Source: Sphingomonadales bacterium UBA7471
GTDB taxonomy: Bacteria; Pseudomonadota; Alphaproteobacteria; Sphingomonadales; Sphingomonadaceae
DNA length: 64,000 nucleotides
NCBI GenBank assembly: GCA_002479765.1
Contig: DLOZ01000024.1
Span: 27,439 to 91,438, forward strand
Direction: 5' to 3'
A program made the translations under genes and the position numbers. Numbering within the stretch: the stretch's first letter is position 1; each line of letters starts with the position of its first letter. The notes under the pieces were generated by a model that made no database searches, was not told where the DNA came from, and saw only the letters and a program-made list of their open reading frames with translations. This document shows positions 40,540-49,139 of the stretch, one piece after another.

Positions 40540-42812
40540 AGTCCCCGGGACAGCAATGGAAGTTCACGCAAACGTATTCCCGCTGCGGAGAATAATGCAT
40601 TTGCAAGTGCGGGGGCAACCGGTGGCACCCCAAGTTCAGTCACACCGCCCGGCGCCGCATCGCTGCGCGCAAATTCAACGGTGATTTCCGGCGCATCGGC
40701 CAATGTGGGCAAGTCCACATCGCGCAGACGGCGGGCGGTTGGCATGCCGGCCTGAAATTCGGTTGTTGAACCCAATGCTTGCGCCAATCCAAACACAATG
40801 CCGCCCTCAATCTGCTGGCGCGCGAGGTCGGGATTAATGAGCCGCCCGCAATCCGCCATCGCATGAATACGGTCGACACGCACGCCGGTTTCGCTGGTAC
40901 GCGCCGTCACGATAACCGCAATGTGGCTGCCGCGCATGCTGTGGCAAGCAATGCCGCGTCCGCTGCCCGAGCCGCCGCCGTCCCATCCCGCCATGTTGGC
41001 GACGCCCGTCAGGCATCGGGCAAGCCGCGTTTGGCCGACAAGCATTTGCATGCGAAACGACAAGGGCTCGACGCCAGCTTTCTGGGCAAGCTCGTCGATG
41101 AAGCCTTCGACGAAGAAGCAGTTGTAGCTGTCCGCAAGGCTCCGCCACGGCCCGGTTGGCACCGGCATGCGCACCGGAAAATGGTCAATCGTCAGATTGG
41201 GAATGGCATATGGTATCTCCGCACCGCGCACCGCGAGTGCGTCAAATTCGCCTGCGGACGCCTTGCGCGCTGCGTCAACGCTTTGTCCATCGATCCGGTT
41301 TGCAAGTTCACGCATGCTGGATGCCGCGGCCACCCGCACGCTCATGGCGGTTACTGCGCCGTCGGCATTTATCGCGGCGGATAACCGGCCCAGCGCCGGC
41401 GTGCGGACATGGTCCCGCAGGAAATCTTCAGGGCGCGACCAGACCAGTTGCACCGGTCGCCCCACTTCTTTGGCAATGACCGCAACTTGCGCGGCGATCA
41501 CATTGTCAAAATTGCGGTCGAAACTTCCGCCCGCCATGACGGGGTAGAGAACGACATCATTTACATCAATGCCAATGGCATTTGCTGCGGCAACGCGCGC
41601 GGCCTGCGGCGCTTGTGATGCGATCCATAATTGCAGACGACCATTGCGATAATCCGCCGTCGCTGAACGTGTTTCAATGGGGGCGTGCACCGCCGCACCC
41701 ACCGAATAGTCGGCTTTAAAAATGCGCGTTGCCGCCTCGGGTGCCATTGCAGCATCAACGTCGCCTGATTTAAATGCCCGGAAGCCGGGGCCTTTGGCGA
41801 TGGCGTCGTTGAGCGACTGACCAATTTTCTGGCTGTCCGCCAGGCCACCTTTGGCTGCGAAGACGGGCTTCATTGCATCGAGCGCGGTGTTGGCTGCCCA
41901 CCAGTTGCTTGCCACCGCAGCAACCCAGCTTTTGGTCCGCACCACGTGCACCACGCCGCGCATTTTCAGCGCCGCTTTTGTGTTGACCGATTTCAGCCTG
42001 GTGTCGCCCGCTGGCCCGCCCCGGACCGACGCGTAGAGCATATCGGGCAGACGAATGTCGCCCGCAAAGCTTGCGCTGCCGTCCACCTTGGCAGACAAAT
42101 CGAGCCGCGGCGCGTCACGGCCTGAAAGGTGGTTGCGCGGCGATGGATTCAGCGGAATCGGCGATGGCAGCGCAAGCTCTGATGCTTCAACGACAAGATC
42201 AGCAAATGCGAGGCGTTTCTTTCCAAAGACCACAAAGCCGCGGTCCGTTTGGCACTGTTCCCATGAAATGTCCCAACGCGCTGCCGCGGCCTGACACAAG
42301 ACCGCCCGGGCCGCTGCGCCCGCTTCACGGCATGGCTGTTCAAATTGCCTTATGGAAGATGATCCGCCGGTCACCACAAAGACGTCGCGTCTCGCAAGTT
42401 CGTTAATGCCGCTGGCAACCGGACCGCCATCTGCGTTGAGCGAGAGGTTTTCGGGCATGAATGCCGGGGCCCATTCGCGCGCCAATAATGTGTTTGCGAA
42501 TATCGGACTTGGCGGCACTGGCTGGACTGCCACCGATCGCCAGTCAGCACCAAGCTCTCCGGCGACAATCTGCGCCAATGCCGTATACACGCCTTGGCCA
42601 GACTCGCTTTGTGGAACGCCCACGACGATTTTGCCGTCCTCGGCTATTTTAAGCCACGGTCCGAAAAGATGCTCGCCCTCTACTGTCCGTAAATTGGGGA
42701 TATAGCGGCGTGGCCACAGGCCCCAAGCCACGAGCAAGCCGACGCCAGCGCCGCCACCAATGAGCAGCTTTCGGCGGCTAATGCCTTCGCTTGCCGCTGT
42801 GTCTTCCGTCAT
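40536..42812 (-). CDS. Molybdopterin-binding (large) subunit of a xanthine-dehydrogenase/isoquinoline-oxidoreductase-type enzyme
   Basis: A 758-residue molybdenum hydroxylase large subunit, with a twin-arginine signal (SRRKLLIGGGAGVGLLVAW) that should export it. The middle has the Moco-binding blocks and the C-terminus GGVTELGVPPVAPALANALFSAAG, with the conserved Glu of the Mo active site (GVTELG). The family is closest to IorB-like proteins, which pair with a small [2Fe-2S] subunit; no such gene is found adjacent or in the window. The ATG at 42812 overlaps the mrp stop by four bases and starts the Tat signal, whereas the frame extends to 42842. Confidence 0.9.
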   Translation of the reverse strand: MTEDTAASEGISRRKLLIGGGAGVGLLVAWGLWPRRYIPNLRTVEGEHLFGPWLKIAEDGKIVVGVPQSESGQGVYTALAQIVAGELGADWRSVAVQPVPPSPIFANTLLAREWAPAFMPENLSLNADGGPVASGINELARRDVFVVTGGSSSIRQFEQPCREAGAAARAVLCQAAAARWDISWEQCQTDRGFVVFGKKRLAFADLVVEASELALPSPIPLNPSPRNHLSGRDAPRLDLSAKVDGSASFAGDIRLPDMLYASVRGGPAGDTRLKSVNTKAALKMRGVVHVVRTKSWVAAVASNWWAANTALDAMKPVFAAKGGLADSQKIGQSLNDAIAKGPGFRAFKSGDVDAAMAPEAATRIFKADYSVGAAVHAPIETRSATADYRNGRLQLWIASQAPQAARVAAANAIGIDVNDVVLYPVMAGGSFDRNFDNVIAAQVAVIAKEVGRPVQLVWSRPEDFLRDHVRTPALGRLSAAINADGAVTAMSVRVAAASSMRELANRIDGQSVDAARKASAGEFDALAVRGAEIPYAIPNLTIDHFPVRMPVPTGPWRSLADSYNCFFVEGFIDELAQKAGVEPLSFRMQMLVGQTRLARCLTGVANMAGWDGGGSGSGRGIACHSMRGSHIAVIVTARTSETGVRVDRIHAMADCGRLINPDLARQQIEGGIVFGLAQALGSTTEFQAGMPTARRLRDVDLPTLADAPEITVEFARSDAAPGGVTELGVPPVAPALANALFSAAGIRLRELPLLSRGL

Positions 42813-43783
42813 GCAGGCGCGGCCTTTGGCGCATCTATCCATGCGGACACTTGCCGGGCAATCCCGGCATAGGCATCGCTAATGGGGCCTTCATCCAATG
42901 CTGGCGGATTGCCCGCATCGCTTGCCATGCGGATTTTGATATCGAGCGGAATGCGGCCCAAGAATGGAATGCCCAGTTCCTTTGCCGCGGCTTCTGCGCC
43001 GCCAGAACCAAAAGGATCACTCATTTCGCCGCAATGCGGACAGAGATAGCCGGCCATATTTTCAACGAGGCCAATGATCGGGACTTTCGCGGTGTCAAAA
43101 AAGCTGATGGCGCGGGTGGCGTCAATCAGCGCCAAATCCTGCGGCGTGGAAATGATAACGGCACCGACGGGCTTGTGCTTTTGGATCATCGACAATTGGA
43201 TGTCACCCGTGCCCGGCGGCATATCGACCACAATGTCGCGCACATCGCCCCATTTGGCATCGACAAGCTGCGTCAGGGCATTGCCAGCCATGGGGCCACG
43301 CCACGCAATGGCCTGACCCGGGTTGACCAACTGGCCCATCGACAGGAAAGGCACGCCGCCAGCACCCATGACGGGTATCATATTCTTGCCTTCAGCGTCA
43401 GGCTTCACGCTCTCAACACCCATCAAACGTGGTTGTGATGGACCGTAGATATCGGCATCAACCAGCCCAACCGATCGGCCCGCCCGCGCCATGGCGATGG
43501 CAAGGTTCGTCGACAGCGTTGATTTGCCCACGCCACCTTTGCCGCTGGCCACAGCGATCAAGCGCTGCGTAATCCGCTCCGCCGTCAACATGATCCGAAC
43601 CGACGTAGCCCCGGCGCGTTCAACGGCGCTACGAACATCGGCTTCCATTTGCGCGCGCGCATCGGCGTTCAATCCCGACACATCCAGCATAAGCGAAACC
43701 GCGCCATCGACGATTTTCAAACCGCTCGCACGAGCGCCGGCAACAGCGGAAATTATATCAGAAAAATGATCAATATTTGGCAT
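42809..43783 (-). CDS. mrp: Mrp/ApbC-family iron-sulfur cluster carrier ATPase
   Basis: A 324-residue deviant-Walker P-loop ATPase that carries Fe-S clusters to apoproteins. The N-terminal MIP18-like part (about residues 1-90) is followed by VASGKGGVGKSTLSTNLA, a GYLCPHCGE CxxC cluster motif and VVDMPPGTGDIQLSM. It heads a reverse-strand operon with the molybdenum hydroxylase gene and hemH; both later products use metal cofactors, so supply of Fe-S clusters to the hydroxylase partner may be the link. Confidence 0.94.
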   Translation of the reverse strand: MPNIDHFSDIISAVAGARASGLKIVDGAVSLMLDVSGLNADARAQMEADVRSAVERAGATSVRIMLTAERITQRLIAVASGKGGVGKSTLSTNLAIAMARAGRSVGLVDADIYGPSQPRLMGVESVKPDAEGKNMIPVMGAGGVPFLSMGQLVNPGQAIAWRGPMAGNALTQLVDAKWGDVRDIVVDMPPGTGDIQLSMIQKHKPVGAVIISTPQDLALIDATRAISFFDTAKVPIIGLVENMAGYLCPHCGEMSDPFGSGGAEAAAKELGIPFLGRIPLDIKIRMASDAGNPPALDEGPISDAYAGIARQVSAWIDAPKAAPA

Positions 43784-43854
43784 ATCATGCCGAATAGATT
43801 CAGAATTGCGGGATTGACACTGTTTTTCTGAAAAACCGCTACTACATAGACTTT

Positions 43855-44976
43855 ATGAGCAAAAAAATTGACGAGCAGGGGTCACATATTTTGGCGGTAG
43901 ATGGCAAAGGACCGTGGGATTCAGACGATTCTCACGACACCGGTACATCCGGTAATGCGAATGAAAAAGGTGGCCGATCAAAGCCTGATCCGGTTAATCC
44001 GTGGGACCCGACACCCGAAGGTGCGGCGAAACAATCGCGGTCCCGTGGCCCATCCCTTGAAGAATTGCTGCGCCGCAAAGGCGGTGGCTTTGGTGGCATT
44101 CCGCAACGGCCCGATGGCAAAAGCTGGTGGCCGATTATCGTCGGTGGCTTTCTCGTGCTCTGGCTCGCTTGGTCAACGATTCACCGGATTGGCCCGGAAC
44201 AAGAAGGCGTTGTAACCCAGCTTGGCAAATATGCCCGCACGGAGCAGCCCGGCATTCGTTTCACGCTGCCGTCGCCCATTGAGAGTATCACCAAGGTTGA
44301 TACCAAACAGATCCAGACGACCTCCATCGGTTCGCCCAAGGCAAGCAGCGAAAATCTGGTCCTGACCAAAGACCAGAGCATCATTGATATGGCCTATGAC
44401 GTCCGCTGGTCGATCAAGAGCCCGTCGCTATATCTGTTCCAACTCGACAGCCCTGAAGGCACGGTCAAGGAAGTCGCGGAAAGCGCCATGCGCGCCGCCG
44501 TTGCCAATTTTGATCTGACCCAAGCCATTGGCCCCGGCCGTGGCGCAATCGAATTGGAAGTGCGCCGCCGCATGCAGCAGATATTGGACGAATATCGCTC
44601 TGGTGTGTTGGTGCAGAGCATTTCAATCCGTCAGTCAGACCCGCCGGCGGAAGTGAATGATGCATTCCGCGAAGTAAACGCAGCGCAACAACGCCGCGAA
44701 AGCTATTTGAACGATGCCCGTGCTTATGCCAGCCGCGTTACCGAGTTGGCTTTGGGTGAAACTGCCGAGTTTGACAAAATCTATGTACAATATCGTGAAG
44801 CGCCCGAAGTCACCAAAAGGCGGCTATATTATGAAACGATGGAGCAGGTGCTTGGCAAGGTCGACAAGACGATTGTCGAAACCGGCGGCGTGACGCCGTA
44901 CCTTCCGCTCCCTGAATTTCAGAAAAAGGCCGCACAAAAGGCTGAACCCGTTGTTGTGACAGGAAAAAAGCAATGA
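43855..44976 (+). CDS. hflK: HflK, FtsH protease modulator subunit
   Basis: A 373-residue SPFH-domain inner-membrane protein. A Gly/Pro-rich cytoplasmic N-terminus (WDPTPEGAAKQSRSRGPSLEELLRRKGGGFGGIPQRPDG) precedes one membrane helix (WWPIIVGGFLVLWLAWSTI) and the periplasmic SPFH domain. HflK and HflC form a large cage on FtsH that tunes its proteolysis. Four-base overlap with hflC indicates translational coupling. Confidence 0.96.
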   Translation: MSKKIDEQGSHILAVDGKGPWDSDDSHDTGTSGNANEKGGRSKPDPVNPWDPTPEGAAKQSRSRGPSLEELLRRKGGGFGGIPQRPDGKSWWPIIVGGFLVLWLAWSTIHRIGPEQEGVVTQLGKYARTEQPGIRFTLPSPIESITKVDTKQIQTTSIGSPKASSENLVLTKDQSIIDMAYDVRWSIKSPSLYLFQLDSPEGTVKEVAESAMRAAVANFDLTQAIGPGRGAIELEVRRRMQQILDEYRSGVLVQSISIRQSDPPAEVNDAFREVNAAQQRRESYLNDARAYASRVTELALGETAEFDKIYVQYREAPEVTKRRLYYETMEQVLGKVDKTIVETGGVTPYLPLPEFQKKAAQKAEPVVVTGKKQ

Positions 44977-45818
44977 TGACGAATATCATCAGAAACCCGA
45001 TTTATCTGGCATTGATTGGGATCGGTGCGCTCATTTTGTGGAGCATGTCGGTCACCATCGTCCCCGAAACACAACAAGCGATTATCAGCAGCTACGGCAA
45101 GGTTGACCGCGTTGTGAACAAATATCGTGCGAACGAACAATTTGGCGAAACGCGCGCGGGCCTCACCTTCCGTATCCCTTTTGTGGAACAAATCCAGATT
45201 GTCGACAAGCGCGTGTTGAGCGTCGAAATGGATCAGCAGGAAGTGCTTTCCACGGACCAGCTGCGCCTGCAAGTCGACGCTTTTGCCCGGTTCCGCATCA
45301 CGCAACCGGATGTGATGTATCGGACCATCCGTACCGAGGATCGCCTGCGCGAGCAGTTGAAGACAATCTTGGGCTCATCGCTTCGCAACGAATTGGGCAA
45401 GCGCACCTTTGCGGCGTTGCTCAGCGCCGAGCGCGGCGAAGTTATGGAAAATATCCAGACGGCGTTGAACCGTGAAGCCAAGAAATATGGCGCTGAAGTC
45501 ATTGACGTCCGCATTAAGCGCGCGGATTTGCCTGCAGCAACGTTGCAGTCGGCCTATAACCGGATGCGCAGCGCGCGTAATCAGGAAGCGATTGCCATTG
45601 ATGCCGAGGGCCAGAAAGAAGCACAGATTATCCGCGCAGATGCCGAAGCCGAAGCCGCACGCATCTATGCCATAAGCTATGGCAAGGATCCGGGTTTCTA
45701 CGACTTCTACCGCGCCATGCAGAGCTATCGCCAGACTTTCCAGAATGGCGAAGGATCAAGCAACATCATCTTGTCGCCGCAGAATGCTTATCTTGAGAAA
45801 TTCCGTACCGGACGTTAG
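44973..45818 (+). CDS. hflC: HflC, FtsH protease modulator subunit
   Basis: A 281-residue partner of HflK with one N-terminal membrane helix (YLALIGIGALILWSMSVTIV) and an SPFH domain, ending in the helical region with DAEGQKEAQIIRADAEAEAARIYAISYGKDPGFYDFYRAMQSY. It overlaps hflK by four bases. The degP gene follows after 117 bases, placing the membrane-protease modulator next to an envelope protease, a common alphaproteobacterial arrangement. Confidence 0.96.
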   Translation: MMTNIIRNPIYLALIGIGALILWSMSVTIVPETQQAIISSYGKVDRVVNKYRANEQFGETRAGLTFRIPFVEQIQIVDKRVLSVEMDQQEVLSTDQLRLQVDAFARFRITQPDVMYRTIRTEDRLREQLKTILGSSLRNELGKRTFAALLSAERGEVMENIQTALNREAKKYGAEVIDVRIKRADLPAATLQSAYNRMRSARNQEAIAIDAEGQKEAQIIRADAEAEAARIYAISYGKDPGFYDFYRAMQSYRQTFQNGEGSSNIILSPQNAYLEKFRTGR

Positions 45819-45935
45819 TCGAACGACGGATGACTTTGGCCAATTTGATGGCATTCATTCAATTGGTGTTAAGCTTTACCACGCCATCGAAAGGCGGTCT
45901 TTCGGGCCTGCTGCCCAACTGAATATACGAGAGGA

Positions 45936-47429
45936 ATGATATCCGTGCGTTACGCTTATGCAGTTACCACCGCGCTTTTAATGACAGGTGCCGCCGTAGC
46001 TTTGGTCAACAACAATCCCGTGACCGCGCAAACCGGCCTTGCGGTTTCGGAACAAGCCAATCTCGCGCCCGGCGGCGCACCGTCAAGCTTCGCAGACTTG
46101 GCAGCACAGTTGCAGCCAGCAGTGGTCAACATCGCCACGCGTAAAAAGGTACAAGTCGCGACCAGCTTTAACCCGCTAACCGGCGAACGTCGCCCAGTGA
46201 CACAGGATCAAGCAAGCGGTGGCTCAGGCTTTTTGATCTCGAGCGATGGCTATATCGTGACCAACAACCATGTTGTCGCAGGTGGTCCATCGGGCGACGC
46301 GGTTGATAACGTTACAGTCACGTTGTTCGACGGTAAGGAATATGAAGCAGAAATCATCGGCCGTGACCCCTCTTCAGATGTCGCATTGTTAAAAATTCGC
46401 GCAACCGGCCTCCCCTTTGTAAAAATGGGTGACTCGCGGAAAAGCCGCGTTGGTGACTGGGTCATTGCTATTGGTAACCCACTCACACTTGGCAGCACTG
46501 TGACCGCAGGCATTATCTCTGCGCTTCAACGCAACATTGGCGCCGGTGGAGCCTATGACCGCTTCATTCAAACCGATACCGCCATTAACCCCGGCAACTC
46601 GGGTGGTCCCTTGTTTAACCTAAAGGGCGAAGTCATTGGCATCAACAACCGCCTGATTTCACCTGTTGGTGCAAATATCGGCGTCGGATTTGCCATTCCT
46701 GCAGAAGAAGCCATTCCTGTGGTCGAATCTTTGAAAAAGGGTGTTCGTCCGGAACGCGGCTATTTGGGAATCAGCATTCGGCCCGTGGATGAAGTTACCG
46801 TCGACGCGCTTGGTCTGGAAAAGAACCGCGGCGAATTTGTCGCCCGCGTTGTTGCTGGCGAAGCCGCGGATAAGGCTGGTCTGAAAGAAGGCGACATCGT
46901 TCTGCGTGTCAATGACCGCGAGGTTTCGCCTGAAACCACGCTGTCGTACATCGTCGCGAATATCAAACCTGGCACCCGCATTCCGCTGGATATCTTGCGT
47001 GAAGGCAAGCCGATGAAGCTGACCGCAACCGTTGGCGCACGTCCTCCAGAAGAGAAGTTGGCGCAAAGTTTCAATCCTGAAGAAAATAAGGATTTCGACA
47101 AACAAAGCGACACGCCAGATTCAAAGGTTGTGCGCGACGCTTTGGGCATCAGCGTTATTCCGCTGGATGCCGAAATCGCGCGCGCTCTTGGCCTGACCAC
47201 TGATACAAAGGGAGTGGTTATTGACGTTCCGGGCACTGGCACGGGTGCGCAGGTTGGTCTGCGTCGTGGTGACGTCATCGTATCGGCAAACTACAAACCA
47301 ATAAGCACATCGGCCGATCTCGCCGCCGCCGTCAAGGAAGCGCAGGCAGCCGGTCGTGGTGCCATCTTGCTGGGCGTAAAACGACGTGGTGCTCCGACGC
47401 AATATGTTGCTGTACGTCTCGAAAAATAA
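45936..47429 (+). CDS. degP: Periplasmic Do-type serine endoprotease DegP/HtrA
   Basis: A 497-residue HtrA-family protease. A signal sequence at the N-terminus is followed by the trypsin-like domain with triad His112 (NNHVVAGG), Asp148 (DPSSDVALLKI) and Ser222 (NPGNSGGPLF). Two PDZ domains follow, about residues 270-370 and 390-490. It degrades or chaperones misfolded envelope proteins. The ATG at 45936 is used; GTG at 45945 is possible. Its location after hflKC suggests a shared envelope-stress role. Confidence 0.96.
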   Translation: MISVRYAYAVTTALLMTGAAVALVNNNPVTAQTGLAVSEQANLAPGGAPSSFADLAAQLQPAVVNIATRKKVQVATSFNPLTGERRPVTQDQASGGSGFLISSDGYIVTNNHVVAGGPSGDAVDNVTVTLFDGKEYEAEIIGRDPSSDVALLKIRATGLPFVKMGDSRKSRVGDWVIAIGNPLTLGSTVTAGIISALQRNIGAGGAYDRFIQTDTAINPGNSGGPLFNLKGEVIGINNRLISPVGANIGVGFAIPAEEAIPVVESLKKGVRPERGYLGISIRPVDEVTVDALGLEKNRGEFVARVVAGEAADKAGLKEGDIVLRVNDREVSPETTLSYIVANIKPGTRIPLDILREGKPMKLTATVGARPPEEKLAQSFNPEENKDFDKQSDTPDSKVVRDALGISVIPLDAEIARALGLTTDTKGVVIDVPGTGTGAQVGLRRGDVIVSANYKPISTSADLAAAVKEAQAAGRGAILLGVKRRGAPTQYVAVRLEK

Positions 47430-47468
47430 GGCAGTTGTCGGCCGCGCCAGGGTGGTGCTAGTTAAGCT

Positions 47469-48668
47469 ATGGACTTAATCAGCACTGACTGGCGCGACGA
47501 CGCCGAAGACATCCTTCCCGACCTGATCGCGCTGCGCCGCGCAATCCATGCCGAGCCTGAGCTTGGTCTGCAAAACCCCAAGACATTGGCCAAAATCAAG
47601 GCCGCGCTTGCTGGCCTGCCGCTGGAGCTGCGTGAAGGGCCATCGACCACGGGGCTCATCGCGACCCTGAAAGGCCCGGCCAATGGCCGTACGGTGCTTC
47701 TACGTGGCGATATGGACGCGTTGCCGCTCCATGAAGATACGGGCCTTGAATATAGCTCGCTGACCGAAGGCGCGATGCATGCGTGCGGGCATGATACCCA
47801 TGTCGCCATGCTTGTGGGTGCGGCCAAGATGCTGTGCGCCAAGCGCGATCAGCTGGCCGGAACGGTGCAATTCATGTTCCAGCCCGGCGAGGAAGGCCAT
47901 CATGGCGCGCGCTATATGCTCGACGACGGCTTGATTGATCCGCTGCCCGATGCCGCCTTTGCCTTGCACATCATGCCCAATGCCCCGCGCGGTGTGTTTA
48001 GTGGCCGAAGCGGACCGTTGTTGGCATCGTCTGACGTCCTGAATATTACCGTCAAGGGCGCGGGCGGACACGCGTCGATGCCGCATGACGCGGTTGATCC
48101 CATTCCCGTTGCCTGCGAAATCGTATCGGCCATTCAGACGATGGTCACGCGCAAGATTTCCGTGTTTAACCCGGCAGTCATCACCATTGCCAAAATCACA
48201 GCAGGCACGACCAACAACATCATTCCGGAAACCGCGCATCTTTTGGGCACTATCCGGACCCTGTCGCCGCAGTCACGCGCGCGCGTGGCGGAGGAACTGC
48301 ATCGCCTCGCCCCCGGCATCGCCGCTGCCCATGGGTGCAGCGCGGAGGTCCATATCGAACAAGGCTTCCCTGTTACCGTCTGCGACGACCGTGCGGTTCA
48401 ATTCGGCAAAGCCGTGGTTGAGGATATGTTTGGCACAGAAAGCTGGATCACGCTCGACACGCCGATCATGGGCGCCGAAGACTTCGCCTATGTCCTTGAA
48501 AAAGTACCCGGCGCCATGTTCTTCTTGGGCGCGTCACATGAAGGCGACGACTGGCGGTCATGCTGCGGCCTGCATTCCAACCGCATGGTCCTCGACGACA
48601 GCGTCATGGCCCGCGGAGCCGCCCTCCACGCTGCAATAGCCGAGCGATATTTGTCCGAAGGTTTTTAA
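47469..48668 (+). CDS. M20-family amidohydrolase (hippurate hydrolase-like)
   Basis: A 399-residue metallopeptidase-like amidohydrolase (M20D). Metal ligands are in MHACGHDTHVAMLVG (the CGHDxH pattern), QPGEEGHHGA and the later MGAEDFAYVLEKVPGAMFFLGAS block. Dimerisation domain TVKGAGGHASMPHDAVDPIPVA is typical. Members cleave N-acyl amino acids such as hippurate or IAA conjugates; the substrate is open. It starts 39 bases after degP and ends just before a small decayed element. Confidence 0.92.
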   Translation: MDLISTDWRDDAEDILPDLIALRRAIHAEPELGLQNPKTLAKIKAALAGLPLELREGPSTTGLIATLKGPANGRTVLLRGDMDALPLHEDTGLEYSSLTEGAMHACGHDTHVAMLVGAAKMLCAKRDQLAGTVQFMFQPGEEGHHGARYMLDDGLIDPLPDAAFALHIMPNAPRGVFSGRSGPLLASSDVLNITVKGAGGHASMPHDAVDPIPVACEIVSAIQTMVTRKISVFNPAVITIAKITAGTTNNIIPETAHLLGTIRTLSPQSRARVAEELHRLAPGIAAAHGCSAEVHIEQGFPVTVCDDRAVQFGKAVVEDMFGTESWITLDTPIMGAEDFAYVLEKVPGAMFFLGASHEGDDWRSCCGLHSNRMVLDDSVMARGAALHAAIAERYLSEGF

Positions 48669-48675
48669 CAGAGGG

Positions 48676-49138
48676 CTCACACGAAGACACAAAGGCACAA
48701 AGAAAGTCTACAAAGAGCGCGTAAGATCACCGTTGGCGATCCGCTTTACGCCTTCTCGGAATGTTGCCCCGCCGAAATTGATGAGAAGCCCCAAAGGCAG
48801 ATCGAGCAGCCTTAAATATGTTAATATCTGGCGGCCATGGACCGCAGCTAGTCGCTCGCATGATTTCAGTTCGACCAGTAAAGTGCCCTCAATCAACATG
48901 TCCGCTTTGAAGCCCTCGTTGAAAACGCGGCCATTAAATTTATCGGGATCGGCTTCTGCCGTTCAACCGATAGCCCCCGCTCTGACAGACTATCGGCTAG
49001 AATTACCTCTTAAACGCTTTCCAAAAGACCGGGGCCAAGTTTGTTATGGATCTTAAAGCCGCAATCTATTGCTATTGTCGCGAGTTCCTCAAGGCGGTTC
49101 ATAATCTTCTTCTTTGTGCCTTTGTGTCTTTGTGTGAG
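48676..49138. mobile_element. Small element with 30-bp terminal inverted repeats carrying a decayed GxxExxY gene
   Basis: The left end (48676-48705) and the reverse complement of the right end (49109-49138) match at 28 of 30 bases; both contain the core GACACAAAGGCACAAAGAA. They bracket a GxxExxY pseudogene, and the whole 463-bp unit sits exactly in the gap between two convergent genes, 7 bases from one stop codon and 1 base from the other. No target-site duplication is evident. Similar direct/inverted CACAAAG repeats around GxxExxY genes are something I recall from other genomes. Confidence 0.7.
48708..49102 (-). pseudogene. GxxExxY (PDDEXK_3) protein, disrupted by a stop and a frameshift
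   Basis: The reading frame starts at ATG 49102 (MNRLEELATIAIDCGFKIHN...) and reaches GLLESV; the next codon, which should be the Tyr of the GxxExxY name motif, is TAA (49010-49012). The same frame then continues with the expected ILADSLSERGLSVERQKPIPI, after which a one-base loss near 48933-48943 shifts to the frame ending MLIEGTLLVELKSCERLAAVHG...INFGGATFREGVKRI. The PD-(D/E)xK-like LVELK core is kept. Function of the intact family is not established. Confidence 0.85.
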
Positions 49139-49139
49139 A

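Noticed and set aside
43814..43850. TTGACA as the -35 of an hflK promoter
   Set aside because: No acceptable -10 lies 16-18 bases downstream; the nearest A/T-rich hexamer is at 20.
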